Shown here one piece after another: positions 1-8,917 of a stretch of 64,000 nucleotides of DNA. Under the pieces are notes generated by a model, which was not told the origin of the DNA, did not search any database, and saw only the letters and a list, made by a program, of their open reading frames with translations. Each line of letters opens with the position of its first letter. Position 1 is the stretch's first letter. Source of the DNA: Lachnospiraceae bacterium (GTDB lineage: Bacteria > Bacillota > Clostridia > Lachnospirales > Lachnospiraceae); contig CABJBK010000005.1 in the NCBI GenBank assembly GCA_902363825.1, positions 62,001 through 126,000 on the forward strand, in the 5' to 3' direction. A program made the translations under genes and the position numbers.

Positions 1-1
1 T

Positions 2-1492
2 CCCGGAATTGTCGCGAATGATGATGTGACGCTCCAGATCAAAAAAGGGGAGATCTTTGCGTTGCTCGGGGAAAACGGTGCGGGAAAATCTACACTGATG
101 AGCATGCTGTTTGGAATGTATGAGCCGGATGACGGAGAAATTTTCATCCGCGGAAAAAAAGAAAAGATCGATTCCCCAAACTATGCCACAAAATTAAACA
201 TTGGAATGGTGCATCAGCATTTCAAACTGGTGCAGAACTATACCGTGGCAGAAAACATTATCATGGGCATGGAGCCAACGAAAAAAGTGCTCGGACTGTT
301 TCGTACGGTAGATATGAAAAAGGCGAATGCGGATATCGAGGCACTTTCCAGAAAATATGGCCTGGAAGTAAAGCCTACCGATGTGATTGAAGATGTAAAT
401 GTTTCGATTCAGCAGCGTGTAGAGATCTTAAAGATGCTTTACCGCGAAGCGGAGATTTTGATCTTTGACGAACCGACTGCGGTGCTGACGCCGCAGGAAA
501 TAGAGTTCCTGTTAAAGATCATCAAGGGACTGCGTGACGGCGGAAAAACGATCATACTGATCACGCACAAACTGGAAGAGATCAAAAAAGTAGCGGACCG
601 CTGCGCGATCCTCTGCCGCGGCAGACTGATCGATGTGCTGGATGTCGCAAAGACGGATACCAAAACCATGGCGAATCTTATGGTCGGACGTGAGGTCAGC
701 TTCACAACGGAGAAAAAGCTGGCGTCTTTCGGAAAAGAGATCTTGAAAGTAGAACATCTCACGGTAAAGAACCGGGATCATTTTGAGGTGGTAAAGGACG
801 TATCCTTTACGATCCACGGCGGCGAGATCTTTGCGGTTGCCGGTGTCTCCGGAAACGGTCAGATCGAGCTTGCGGATGCGATCGCCGGACTGATGCATGT
901 CTACAGCGGAAAAATTTATCTAAACGGTAAGGAGATCACGGCGGAACCGATCCGGAAACGCGCGGAAGCCGGTATTGCCTATATCCCGGAAGACCGGCAG
1001 AATTTCGGACTGGTGATGGATTTTTCCCTTGCGGACAATCTGGGGCTGCGCGGCTATTACAGAGAGCCGTATGCAAAAAAAGGCGTGTTAAACCAGAAAG
1101 TATTTGCGGATAACAGTAAGAAATTGATCGAAAAATATGATATCCGGAGCGGACAGGGCGCGACAACGATCACGCGCTCGATGAGCGGCGGAAATCAGCA
1201 GAAGGCGATCATTGCAAGAGAGATCGAGACAGAAGCAGATCTTATGATCTTCGTACAGCCGACCAGAGGACTGGATATCGGTGCGATTGAGAACATCCAC
1301 AAGCAGATCATCGGAGAGCGGGATAAAGGAAAAGCGATCCTTTTAATTTCACTGGAACTGGATGAGGTTATGAACCTTGCGGATACGATCGGTGTTATTT
1401 ACAACGGAAGTATCAATAAAATTGCGGATGCAAAATCCCTGACAGCCAACGAGGTTGGAGAATTTATGATGGGGGTAGGACACAATGAATAA
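2..1492 (+). CDS. ABC transporter ATP-binding protein, BMP/nucleoside type (5' end outside window)
   Basis: ATPase of a basic-membrane-protein (BMP) type ABC importer, probably for nucleosides, acting at the inner face of the membrane. It has two ABC domains. The first carries Walker A GENGAGKST near the visible start and a Walker B ending LIFDEPTA. The second has the degenerate P-loop GVSGNGQ and the signature MSGGNQQK usual in this family. The reading frame is open to the first base and already encodes PGIVANDDVTLQ before the GTG at 26, so the true start lies upstream of the window. The substrate-binding lipoprotein gene is probably upstream as well. The stop overlaps the next gene by 8 bp. 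Family assignment is firm; the nucleoside substrate is inferred from family and operon. Confidence 0.92.
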   Translation, partial: PGIVANDDVTLQIKKGEIFALLGENGAGKSTLMSMLFGMYEPDDGEIFIRGKKEKIDSPNYATKLNIGMVHQHFKLVQNYTVAENIIMGMEPTKKVLGLFRTVDMKKANADIEALSRKYGLEVKPTDVIEDVNVSIQQRVEILKMLYREAEILIFDEPTAVLTPQEIEFLLKIIKGLRDGGKTIILITHKLEEIKKVADRCAILCRGRLIDVLDVAKTDTKTMANLMVGREVSFTTEKKLASFGKEILKVEHLTVKNRDHFEVVKDVSFTIHGGEIFAVAGVSGNGQIELADAIAGLMHVYSGKIYLNGKEITAEPIRKRAEAGIAYIPEDRQNFGLVMDFSLADNLGLRGYYREPYAKKGVLNQKVFADNSKKLIEKYDIRSGQGATTITRSMSGGNQQKAIIAREIETEADLMIFVQPTRGLDIGAIENIHKQIIGERDKGKAILLISLELDEVMNLADTIGVIYNGSINKIADAKSLTANEVGEFMMGVGHNE

Positions 1493-2627
1493 GAATGCTA
1501 ATATCGTAGAAAAAATGGTGCTTGCCACGATCGGTCATGAAAAAAGACAGAAGATCGCGATCCCGGTCTTTTCGATCCTGGTGGCGCTTATCGCGGGTGG
1601 TATCGTGATCGCGCTTCTTGGACATAATCCGTTCTATGCGTTTTATAATCTGCTGCAGGGCTGCGGCATTGCGCCGAAAGCTTCCTACGCAGGAAAAAAG
1701 GGCATGATCACGGATTTTATGGACTTCATGGATAACCTCACGCCGATGATCTTCGCGGCACTTGCGGTGGCAGTGGCGCTCCGTTCCGGTCTCTTTAATA
1801 TCGGGGTTTCCGGACAGATGCTTGCGGCAGGTTTTCTTGCAACGGTTACAGTGGGTTACACCAGCCTTGCGGCACCGATCGCGAAACCGCTTGTCGTGAT
1901 CATCGGAATCCTTGCGGGTGCATGTGTCGGCGGACTGATCGGCTTCCTCAAATACCGTTTTAATATCAATGAGGTCGTTTCTTCGATCATGATCAACTAT
2001 ATTTTAGAATATGTGATCAGTTTCTTTATCAATATGTATTTTGTCGATCCTGTATCAAGACAGTCCAAAAACGTTTCCACGGCGGCAAGACTGACGTTTA
2101 CCGATGTGGAAGTCGGGGGTTACAAGATGGATATCCCGCTCGGCATCATTTTAGCGATCCTCACGGTATTTCTGGTCCGCTTTATCATGAACCGTACAGT
2201 GCTCGGATTTGAGATGAAAGCGGTCGGCTGTTCCCGCACGGCGGCAAAGTACGCCGGGATCAAAGTCGGAAAAAATATCGTGATCACCATGGTGATCTCC
2301 GGTGCGCTCTCGGGACTTGCGGGAGTGACCTATTACCTTGGATATTTTGCATCCATTCAGCCAAAGGTACTGACATCGACAGGTTTTGACGCGATCGCGG
2401 TATCATTGCTTGGAAATAATAATCCGGTCGGAATCATCTTCTCCTCATTTTTGATCACAGTGATCAGCAAGGGAAGCACATACATGAGTTCCGCTTCCGG
2501 GGTACAGCAGGAGATCGCGTCGGTCATTACGGGAATCATCCTTTTGTTCTCCGCGTGTGGCGCGTTCGTGCGCTATAAGACCGGCAGACTGCGTGATACG
2601 GTAAAAGAAAGAAAGGGGGAAAAATAA
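1485..2627 (+). CDS. ABC transporter permease, BMP/nucleoside type (first of two)
   Basis: Integral membrane permease of the same importer, 380 residues. It has a basic cytoplasmic N-terminus, a first membrane segment around residues 25-47, and further hydrophobic segments typical of the BPD_transp_2 (YufP-like) family. The conserved stretch around ALRSGLFNIGVSGQM matches this family, in which an N-I-G/A-x-x-G-Q pattern follows the second helix. It is translationally coupled to the ATPase by an 8 bp overlap and followed directly by the second permease. The two permeases presumably form a heterodimeric channel. The substrate is not visible in the sequence. Confidence 0.92.
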   Translation: MNKNANIVEKMVLATIGHEKRQKIAIPVFSILVALIAGGIVIALLGHNPFYAFYNLLQGCGIAPKASYAGKKGMITDFMDFMDNLTPMIFAALAVAVALRSGLFNIGVSGQMLAAGFLATVTVGYTSLAAPIAKPLVVIIGILAGACVGGLIGFLKYRFNINEVVSSIMINYILEYVISFFINMYFVDPVSRQSKNVSTAARLTFTDVEVGGYKMDIPLGIILAILTVFLVRFIMNRTVLGFEMKAVGCSRTAAKYAGIKVGKNIVITMVISGALSGLAGVTYYLGYFASIQPKVLTSTGFDAIAVSLLGNNNPVGIIFSSFLITVISKGSTYMSSASGVQQEIASVITGIILLFSACGAFVRYKTGRLRDTVKERKGEK

Positions 2628-3587
2628 ATGAATACGATTATTATTGACGGACTTGCGTTTTCCCTCCCGCTTTTTATCATGGCAGTCGGAGGTATTTACA
2701 GCGAAAAGAGTGGTGTGACCAACCTGGCGCTCGAAGGACTTCAGGGCTTCGGTGCGTTTGTCGGCGCACTGGTTGCGGTTCTCGCGGCGGAAAAAATGTC
2801 GGGAAGCTCCGCACTTCCGTTTTATCTTGCCATGATCTTTGCCATGGTGGGCGGACTTTTATTCTCCCTGATCCATGCGTTACTCTGTATCCGGTTTAAG
2901 GCAGATATGGTCATCAGCGGTGTCGTAGTCAATACACTTGCGATGGCATTGACGGAGTTTTTGACCAAACAGATCAACGCAAGCCATTTTAACGCGCCAT
3001 CCGATAAATTCGTACTCGGCGTGTGCAATAAGATAACGATTCCCGGCATTTCCAAAATACCGGTACTTGGAGCGGTATTTACCAATATGTATCCGTTCGA
3101 GTTCGTGATCGTTGTGATCGCGTTTATCGCATGGTTTGTGATGTATAAGACAAGATTCGGTTTACATCTGCGTGCGTGCGGTGAGAATCCGCATGCCGTG
3201 GATGCGGCAGGTATGCAGGTCGGACGCATCCGGCTGATCGCAGTCATGGTATCCGGCGCGCTGTCCGGTCTTGGCGGTATCTGCTTCGCGTATTCGATCT
3301 CCGCGAATTTTTCACCGAGCATCTATGTCGGATACGGTTACCTCGCGATCGCGGCATATATCTTCGGAAACTGGAAGATCCTGCCGACGCTTGGCGCGTG
3401 TCTGCTTTTCGGACTGGCGCGTTCCGGCGGCTATAAGTTAGTCCAGGTACTCGGAATGCCGAGCAGCTATCAGGATCTTGTCATGATCCTGCCGTATGCG
3501 CTCACACTGTTTTTGCTTATTTTCTTCAGCAAGAAGAACCGCGCTCCGCGCGCGCTTGGAGAGATCTACGACAAGGGTGCCCGCTAG
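2628..3587 (+). CDS. ABC transporter permease, BMP/nucleoside type (second of two)
   Basis: Second membrane permease, 319 residues, of the YufQ-like type. It shows repeated hydrophobic helices and the family motif around EKSGVTNLALEGLQG in the first 40 residues. The ATG follows the stop of the preceding permease at once, and the preceding gene ends in a purine-rich AAAGGGGGAAA stretch that can serve as ribosome binding site. With the two upstream genes it completes the ATPase-permease-permease order of BMP-type nucleoside importers. It is the last gene of the operon; a promoter for degV follows within about 30 bp of the stop. Confidence 0.92.
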   Translation: MNTIIIDGLAFSLPLFIMAVGGIYSEKSGVTNLALEGLQGFGAFVGALVAVLAAEKMSGSSALPFYLAMIFAMVGGLLFSLIHALLCIRFKADMVISGVVVNTLAMALTEFLTKQINASHFNAPSDKFVLGVCNKITIPGISKIPVLGAVFTNMYPFEFVIVVIAFIAWFVMYKTRFGLHLRACGENPHAVDAAGMQVGRIRLIAVMVSGALSGLGGICFAYSISANFSPSIYVGYGYLAIAAYIFGNWKILPTLGACLLFGLARSGGYKLVQVLGMPSSYQDLVMILPYALTLFLLIFFSKKNRAPRALGEIYDKGAR

Positions 3588-3613
3588 GAGAAAAAACGGT
3601 TTTCGAAAAAAGA

Positions 3614-3642
3614 TTGTATCAGGGTGGGAAGTATGGTACAAT
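3614..3642 (+). promoter_or_regulatory. Predicted sigma-A promoter of degV
   Basis: TTGTAT at 3614-3619 and TACAAT at 3637-3642 are separated by exactly 17 bp. The promoter lies between the transporter operon and degV and would start transcription near 3649, about 29 bp before the degV ATG. Confidence 0.6.
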
Positions 3643-3677
3643 TTTAGAGTTAAAAAATACTTCAGGAGGGTATCACA

Positions 3678-4544
3678 GTGAGTAAAGTAGCAGTTCTTAC
3701 CGACAGTAACAGCGGTATTACACAGGTAGATGCAAAAGAGTTGGGCGTATATGTAATACCAATGCCATTCTTTATAAATAACGAAACATACTATGAGGAT
3801 ATCGATTTGACGCAGGAGCAGTTTTATGAAAAACTGGTGGATGGCGTAGATATTTCCACTTCCATGCCGATGGTGGGAAGTGTGACAGATACATGGGACA
3901 AGTTATTACAGGAGTACGATGAGATCGTATATGTTCCGATGTCAAGCGGGCTCAGCAGTTCCTGTGAGACTGCATACATGCTTTCCCAGGACTATGACGG
4001 AAAGGTTCAGGTCGTAAACAATCAGCGTATTTCCGTGACACAGCGTCAGTCCGTCATGGATGCGAAAGAGCTTGCCGAAAACGGAAAGAGCGCCGCAGAG
4101 ATCAAGGAGATCTTGGAGCAGCACAAGATGGAATCCAGTATCTATATTATGGTGGATACCTTAAGCTATCTGAAAAAAGGCGGAAGGATCACTCCTGCAG
4201 CAGCAGCGCTTGGAACTCTGCTTCGTTTAAAACCGGTTCTTCAGATCCAGGGAGAGCGTCTGGACGCTTTTGCCAAGGCGAGAACAGTGAAACAGGCAAA
4301 GAGCATTATGATCGAAGCCATGAAAAAGGATTTCAAAGAGCGTTTTGAGAGCGAAGACGGATCCAAGATGCATCTTGAGATGGCTTACACGCATGATCTT
4401 GCGCAGGCAGAACAGTTTAAAAAGGAAGTGCAGGAAGCATTTCCGAACAATGAGATCATCATGCAGCCGCTGTCACTCAGCGTTTCCTGCCATATCGGAC
4501 CGGGAGCGATCGCGATCGCATGCTCAAAGAAGATTGAATATTAA
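3678..4544 (+). CDS. DegV family fatty-acid-binding protein
   Basis: Cytosolic DegV-family protein of 288 residues, the usual length. Family members bind a long-chain fatty acid; FakB proteins present it to the kinase FakA for phosphorylation and phospholipid synthesis. Visible hallmarks are the N-terminal VLTDSNSGI strand-loop (T/S-D-S in the fatty-acid head-group site), MPMVGSVTD near residue 60, the SSGLSSS segment, and the LSYLKKGGRI motif in the C-terminal half. The start has GGAGG about 7 bp upstream. No FakA gene is in view, so a role as FakB is inference. It is monocistronic, with its own promoter and a terminator at 4563. Confidence 0.93.
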   Translation: MSKVAVLTDSNSGITQVDAKELGVYVIPMPFFINNETYYEDIDLTQEQFYEKLVDGVDISTSMPMVGSVTDTWDKLLQEYDEIVYVPMSSGLSSSCETAYMLSQDYDGKVQVVNNQRISVTQRQSVMDAKELAENGKSAAEIKEILEQHKMESSIYIMVDTLSYLKKGGRITPAAAALGTLLRLKPVLQIQGERLDAFAKARTVKQAKSIMIEAMKKDFKERFESEDGSKMHLEMAYTHDLAQAEQFKKEVQEAFPNNEIIMQPLSLSVSCHIGPGAIAIACSKKIEY

Positions 4545-4562
4545 AATGAAATGAGATCATAA

Positions 4563-4600
4563 AAAGGGACAGGCACACAGTTTCGTGTGACCTGTCCTTT
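4563..4600 (+). terminator. Rho-independent terminator after degV
   Basis: GGACAGG pairs with CCTGTCC around an inner CACAC/GTGTG stem with one mismatch, followed by TTTC. The A-run on the left side means it may also serve the convergent TRIC-type gene. Confidence 0.7.
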
Positions 4601-4621
4601 CTGATAACAGCAGAAAAATAA

Positions 4622-5272
4622 TTACTTTTGCCGTATGCGCGGGAGATTCCAGCGGAAATGCGCGGCGAGCAGGCGGATGATGAGGACTACGGCAGCGCCG
4701 AGAAACAGAGATATGGTATCCCGGATGTAAAGGCGCAGGATGATGTAGCAGACGGCACCGAGGATCGATGCGATCGCATAGACATGTTTGACAAAGACGA
4801 ACGGGGTCATGCCTGCCATAACGTCCCTTAACATACCGCCTCCGATACCGGTGACTGCACCGACAAAGATCAGAAGAAAAATATTATTTTCAAAAGATGC
4901 CTCGATCGCGGTGCGGATCCCCATCACAGTGAAAACGCCAAGACCGATCGCGTCAAGCGATATCATGACGCGCTCATAGGTCTCAAGAAAGCGGCTTGAG
5001 AGCAGTTCCTGATTCAGATAAAAGATAGTGAACAGGATGCATGAGATCAGGATGGAAGCACCGACATAGCTGAAATTCTGAAACATTTTCGGTGGTGTGA
5101 TGCCGAGGATGATATCGCGGATGCATCCGCCGCCCACGGCAGTCGTGATGCCGAGCACATTTACGCCAAAGATATCCATATTTTTACGGATACCGACCAA
5201 CGCCCCGGAGGAGGCGAAGGCAACGGTTCCGATCATTTCAAAGATATAAATGATAAGGTTACTGTGATTCAT
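4622..5272 (-). CDS. TRIC-type (UPF0126/YadS) cation channel or transporter
   Basis: Small integral membrane protein of 216 residues with about seven hydrophobic segments. Two homologous halves each hold a glycine-rich half-loop: AVGGGCIRD in the first and GIGGGMLRD in the second. These are the signature of the trimeric intracellular cation channel (UPF0126) family. Some bacterial members have been linked to potassium or glycine movement, so the substrate is open. The ATG at 5272 is preceded by GGAGGAATT. It is divergent from the LysR gene with back-to-back promoters in 131 bp, which makes it a candidate LysR target. Confidence 0.88.
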   Translation of the reverse strand: MNHSNLIIYIFEMIGTVAFASSGALVGIRKNMDIFGVNVLGITTAVGGGCIRDIILGITPPKMFQNFSYVGASILISCILFTIFYLNQELLSSRFLETYERVMISLDAIGLGVFTVMGIRTAIEASFENNIFLLIFVGAVTGIGGGMLRDVMAGMTPFVFVKHVYAIASILGAVCYIILRLYIRDTISLFLGAAVVLIIRLLAAHFRWNLPRIRQK

Positions 5273-5301
5273 AATTCCTCCACAAGAAAAAGTTTACTCC
5301 T

Positions 5302-5330
5302 AGTATAGGAGAAAATGACCCGAAAAACAA
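5302..5330 (-). promoter_or_regulatory. Predicted promoter of the TRIC-type gene
   Basis: Read on the minus strand, TTGTTT (5330-5325) and TATACT (5307-5302) are 17 bp apart. The -10 lies in a small CTCC/GGAG palindrome, which could be an operator half or chance. Confidence 0.5.
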
Positions 5331-5340
5331 GAGGGAAACA

Positions 5341-5369
5341 TTGCATTTCTAAGGAAGATAACATAGAAT
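5341..5369 (+). promoter_or_regulatory. Predicted promoter of the LysR-family gene
   Basis: TTGCAT at 5341-5346 and TAGAAT at 5364-5369 with a 17 bp spacer. It is back to back with the TRIC-type promoter, the classical arrangement for a LysR regulator and a divergent target. Confidence 0.55.
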
Positions 5370-5403
5370 AAAAGGCAGGAAAAAGATAAGGGACAGGCAA
5401 ACT

Positions 5404-6324
5404 ATGAATGTAAATCTGGAATACTATAAGATTTTTTATTATGTGGGAAAATACGAGAGCATCACACAGGCTGCCGAGGCGCTTGCGATCTCCCAGCCTG
5501 CGGTCAGCCAGGCGGTAAAAAATCTGGAAAAGAATCTGGGCAGTGCACTGTTTGTGCGGACCTCCAAGGGCGTCCGGCTGACGGTGGAGGGAAAGCTGCT
5601 TTATTCCTATGTTCAGCGTGGATACGAATATATTCTGTTGGGAGAGCGGAAGTTTCAGGAGATGCAGGATCTGACCAAGGGAGAGATCCGGATCGGAGCC
5701 AGCGATATGACCCTGCAGTTTTACCTGCTTTCTTATCTGGAACGGTTTCATGAGACGTATCCGGGAATCCGTGTGACAGTTACCAATGCGCCGACGCCGG
5801 AGACACTCGGATATCTGCAGGCCGGAAAGATTGATTTCGGGATCGTAAGCACGCCGTTTCAGGCGGGAAAACACATCAGGGTGCGCCCGGTAAAGGAGAT
5901 CGAGGATATTTTTGTGGCGGGGAAAAATTTTGAATCGCTAAAGGGAAAAGAACTGGATTACCGGATACTGGAAGAACTGCCGATCATGTGTCTGGAGGGA
6001 AATACTTCGACCAGAGGCTATGTGGAGCAGTATTTAAAAGATCAGGATGTGGTGCTGCATCCGGAGTTTGAACTTGCGACCAGTGATATGCTGATCCAGT
6101 TCGCGCAAAAAAGCCTCGGCGTCGCAAGTGTGGTAAAGGATTTCGCAGAGCCGAAGATCAGAGAGGGAACGCTCTTTCAGTTAAAGTTTAAAGAGAAGAT
6201 CCCGAAAAGACAGTTCTGTCTGGTGACGGATCAGAGAGTGCCGCTGTCGGCAGCCGCCGGTCAGATGCTTGGGATGCTGGAAAACGAAATAAGTGGCAGT
6301 TATGACGAATATAATAAACATTGA
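5404..6324 (+). CDS. LysR family transcriptional regulator
   Basis: LysR-type regulator of 306 residues, full length for the family. The N-terminal winged helix-turn-helix spans about residues 3-60 and includes SITQAAEALAISQPAVSQAV, the typical recognition-helix pattern. The remaining 240 residues form the periplasmic-binding-protein-like effector domain. The effector cannot be read from the sequence. It stands alone between the divergent TRIC-type gene and purA. The Shine-Dalgarno is weak (GGGACAGG). Confidence 0.92.
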   Translation: MNVNLEYYKIFYYVGKYESITQAAEALAISQPAVSQAVKNLEKNLGSALFVRTSKGVRLTVEGKLLYSYVQRGYEYILLGERKFQEMQDLTKGEIRIGASDMTLQFYLLSYLERFHETYPGIRVTVTNAPTPETLGYLQAGKIDFGIVSTPFQAGKHIRVRPVKEIEDIFVAGKNFESLKGKELDYRILEELPIMCLEGNTSTRGYVEQYLKDQDVVLHPEFELATSDMLIQFAQKSLGVASVVKDFAEPKIREGTLFQLKFKEKIPKRQFCLVTDQRVPLSAAAGQMLGMLENEISGSYDEYNKH

Positions 6325-6326
6325 TT

Positions 6327-6354
6327 TTACTTATAGAAACTTTTCGTGTATAAT
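6327..6354 (+). promoter_or_regulatory. Possible promoter upstream of the purA leader hairpin
   Basis: A perfect TATAAT at 6349-6354 is preceded by TTACTT at 6327-6332 with a 16 bp spacer. Transcription from here would cross the hairpin at 6376 before reaching purA, so the pair could act as an attenuator. Confidence 0.4.
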
Positions 6355-6375
6355 CAATAAGTAAAAACAGGGAAT

Positions 6376-6406
6376 AAAAAGCAGGTTTTTACGCCTGCTT
6401 TTTCTA
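6376..6406 (+). terminator. Terminator-like hairpin between the LysR gene and purA
   Basis: AAAAAGCAGG pairs with CCTGCTTTTT around a short loop and ends in a T-run. It may simply end the LysR transcript, but a good -10 box lies just upstream of it and purA starts 45 bp downstream. Confidence 0.7.
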
Positions 6407-6450
6407 TGCCCGTAAATCAGATGATGTAACAAATCAGGAGGATAAAAAGA

Positions 6451-7725
6451 ATGGTTAAAGCAGTTGTTGGTGCAAACTGGGGAGACGAGGGAAAAGGCAA
6501 GATTACCGATATGCTGGCAAAGGAAGCCGATATCATTATCCGCTTCCAGGGTGGAGCGAACGCAGGTCATACGATCGTAAATAATTATGGTAAATTTGCG
6601 TTACATACCTTACCGTCCGGTGTTTTCTACAATCATACAACAAGCATTATCGGAAACGGAGTCGCACTTGATGTGCCGAAATTAATGAATGAGATCAAAT
6701 CTCTCACAGACCGTAATGTTCCGGCACCTAAGATCTTAATCTCCGACCGTGCGCAGATCGTAATGTCTTACCACATTCTTTTTGACCAGTATGAAGAAGA
6801 ACGTCTGGCAGGAAAATCATTTGGTTCCACCAAATCCGGTATCGCGCCGTTTTATTCTGACAAATACGCGAAGGTTGGTTTCCAGGTCAGCGAGATCTTT
6901 GATGATGATGTGATCAGCGAAAAGGCAGAGCGTATCTGTGCGCAGAAAAATGTCCTGTTGGAGCACCTCTATCATAAACCGCTGTTAGTTCCGGAAGACA
7001 TCGTAAAAGAACTGCAGGGCTATCGTGATATGATCGCTCCTTATGTATGTGATGTTTCCGCATATCTCTGGAATGCGATCAAAGAGGGAAAGAACATTCT
7101 CTTAGAGGGACAGCTTGGAACTTTAAAAGATCCGGATCATGGTATTTATCCGATGGTAACATCTTCTTCCACACTGGCAGCTTATGGCGCGATCGGTGCA
7201 GGAATTCCTCCTTATGAAATAAAGCAGGTAGTTACCGTATGTAAGGCATATTCAAGCGCAGTAGGCGCAGGCGAATTTGTCAGCGAGATCTTCGGCGATG
7301 AGGCAGATGAACTCAGAAAACGCGGCGGAGACGGCGGAGAATTTGGCGCGACCACAGGCCGTCCGAGACGTATGGGCTGGTTTGACTGCGTTGCCTCCAA
7401 ATACGGATGCAGACTGCAGGGAACGACAGATGTGGCGTTTACCGTACTTGACATACTTGGCTATCTCGATGAGATCCCGGTATGTGTCGGATACGACATT
7501 GACGGAAAGGTTACGACTGATTTCCCGACGACTACGATGTTAAAGAAAGCAAAACCGGTTTACGAAAAACTTCCGGGCTGGAAATGCGATATCCGTGGAA
7601 TCAGGAAATACGAAGATCTCCCGGAGAACTGCCGCAAATACATTGAGTTCGTGGAAGAACACATTGGCTTCCCGATCACAATGGTATCAAACGGACCGGG
7701 CAGAGACGATATCATTTACCGTTAA
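6451..7725 (+). CDS. purA: Adenylosuccinate synthase
   Basis: Converts IMP and aspartate to adenylosuccinate with GTP, the first committed step to AMP. The protein has 424 residues, the normal length. The start shows the NWGDEGKGK nucleotide-binding loop with catalytic Asp, followed by the FQGGANAGHT loop with catalytic His. The TTGRPRRMGWFD segment and the C-terminal NGPGRDD are also conserved. The start has AGGAGG about 7 bp upstream. It is monocistronic, ended by a strong terminator at 7748. Regulation may involve the upstream hairpin; no purine riboswitch aptamer was recognised. Confidence 0.98.
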   Translation: MVKAVVGANWGDEGKGKITDMLAKEADIIIRFQGGANAGHTIVNNYGKFALHTLPSGVFYNHTTSIIGNGVALDVPKLMNEIKSLTDRNVPAPKILISDRAQIVMSYHILFDQYEEERLAGKSFGSTKSGIAPFYSDKYAKVGFQVSEIFDDDVISEKAERICAQKNVLLEHLYHKPLLVPEDIVKELQGYRDMIAPYVCDVSAYLWNAIKEGKNILLEGQLGTLKDPDHGIYPMVTSSSTLAAYGAIGAGIPPYEIKQVVTVCKAYSSAVGAGEFVSEIFGDEADELRKRGGDGGEFGATTGRPRRMGWFDCVASKYGCRLQGTTDVAFTVLDILGYLDEIPVCVGYDIDGKVTTDFPTTTMLKKAKPVYEKLPGWKCDIRGIRKYEDLPENCRKYIEFVEEHIGFPITMVSNGPGRDDIIYR

Positions 7726-7747
7726 GTAAATAAGAAAAGCTGGCGAG

Positions 7748-7778
7748 AGACCCTGTACATTTTGTGCAGGGTCTTTTT
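7748..7778 (+). terminator. Rho-independent terminator after purA
   Basis: An 11 bp stem, AGACCCTGTAC against GTGCAGGGTCT with a G-T pair, followed by TTTTT. Confidence 0.85.
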
Positions 7779-7785
7779 GACGTTA

Positions 7786-7811
7786 AGCGGGATGTGGAAC
7801 GCATCCCGGCT
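7786..7811. repeat. Short hairpin repeat, copy 1
   Basis: A 26 bp palindromic element with a 9 bp stem (CGGGATG...CATCCCG) and GAA loop. It matches 24 of 26 bases of the element at 47417-47442. Both lie just downstream of a terminator. This copy has no T-run, so it is not a complete terminator. Confidence 0.55.
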
Positions 7812-7865
7812 CTGTGTAAGCTGACGAGAAAACGGAGCACGCTGTTTCACAGAAAAAACACAGAT

Positions 7866-7893
7866 TTGACTTCTTTTTAACACATTTTACTAA
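7866..7893 (+). promoter_or_regulatory. Possible promoter of the GldA/GldFG operon
   Basis: TTGACT at 7866-7871 and TACTAA at 7888-7893, spacer 16 bp, in AT-rich sequence about 50 bp before the GTG start of the ATPase gene. Confidence 0.4.
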
Positions 7894-7942
7894 TAACTTT
7901 GATATTGGAAAATTTTTGTATGGAAGATAAGGAGGAGTAACA

Positions 7943-8917
7943 GTGATTGAGATCAATCATTTAGTGAAAAAATATGGTGATCATATCGCGGTAAATGATC
8001 TGAGCCTGAATATTGAGTCGGGCAAGATCTACGGTTTCCTCGGGCCGAACGGAGCCGGGAAATCAACGACAATGAACATCATCACCGGCTATCTCGGAGC
8101 GACCAGCGGCGAAGTAAAGATCAATGGCTTTGATATACTTGCCCAGCCGGAAGAGGCAAAAAAATGTGTTGGATATCTGCCGGAACTGCCACCGCTCTAC
8201 ATGGATATGACGGTTCTCGAATATATGAATTTCGTGGCGGAGTTAAAGCAGATCCCAAAAGACAAACGAAAGTCCTCGGTCAAAGAGGTCATGGAGCTTA
8301 CCAAGATCATGGACATGAAGGACCGGCTGATCCGAAACCTCTCCAAAGGTTACCGGCAGAGAGTCGGATTTGCGCAGGCAGTCATTGGCTATCCCGAAGT
8401 CATTATATTGGATGAGCCTACGGTCGGACTTGATCCGAAGCAGATCATTGAGATCCGGGAACTGATCAAAAAGCTGGGAGAAAAACATACCGTTATTTTG
8501 AGTTCCCACATCCTTTCCGAGATCAGCGCGGTCTGCGACCACATTTTCATCATCTCAAAAGGAAAACTGGTGGCGAGTGATTCCACGGAAAATCTGACGC
8601 TTATGATGTCAGGAGTGCAGGAGATCGAACTGTTGGTAAAAGCGGAAGAAGAAGCCGCCAAAGAAGCGTTAAGAACCATCTCACAGGTGCAGAAGTACCA
8701 TATGACCAAAGGAAACGAGGAGGGTACTGTAAAGATCCTTCTTTCGGCAGAGAAAGGCGTGGATATCCGCGAAGCAGTGTTCTTTGCGTTTGCGGATGCC
8801 AAATTGCCGATCCTTGAGATGAAGGCAGAAGGAAAGTCCTTAGAGGAGATCTTCCTGGAACTGACTTCACAAAAAGCAGGTGCGGCACAAAGAAAAGAGC
8901 AGGAGGTGGTTGCGTAA
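7943..8917 (+). CDS. ABC transporter ATP-binding protein, GldA/CcmA type
   Basis: Cytosolic ATPase of an ABC-2 type exporter, 324 residues. Walker A is GPNGAGKST around residues 34-42. The Q-loop region is GYLPELPPLY, the signature-like motif is LSKGYRQR, and Walker B is VIILDEPTVGLDP. The C-terminal extension of about 80 residues is usual in this class. The GTG start at 7943 is preceded by GGAGGAG. It overlaps the following permease-fusion gene by one base (TAATG), so the two are coupled. The exported substrate is unknown; in Bacteroidetes GldA with GldF and GldG is linked to gliding, but in Firmicutes no substrate is established. Confidence 0.93.
   Translation: MIEINHLVKKYGDHIAVNDLSLNIESGKIYGFLGPNGAGKSTTMNIITGYLGATSGEVKINGFDILAQPEEAKKCVGYLPELPPLYMDMTVLEYMNFVAELKQIPKDKRKSSVKEVMELTKIMDMKDRLIRNLSKGYRQRVGFAQAVIGYPEVIILDEPTVGLDPKQIIEIRELIKKLGEKHTVILSSHILSEISAVCDHIFIISKGKLVASDSTENLTLMMSGVQEIELLVKAEEEAAKEALRTISQVQKYHMTKGNEEGTVKILLSAEKGVDIREAVFFAFADAKLPILEMKAEGKSLEEIFLELTSQKAGAAQRKEQEVVA

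Noticed and set aside
5269..5874. 201-codon open frame antisense to the LysR gene
   Set aside because: It covers the divergent promoters and the helix-turn-helix coding region and resembles no protein; taken as a by-product of the coding strand.
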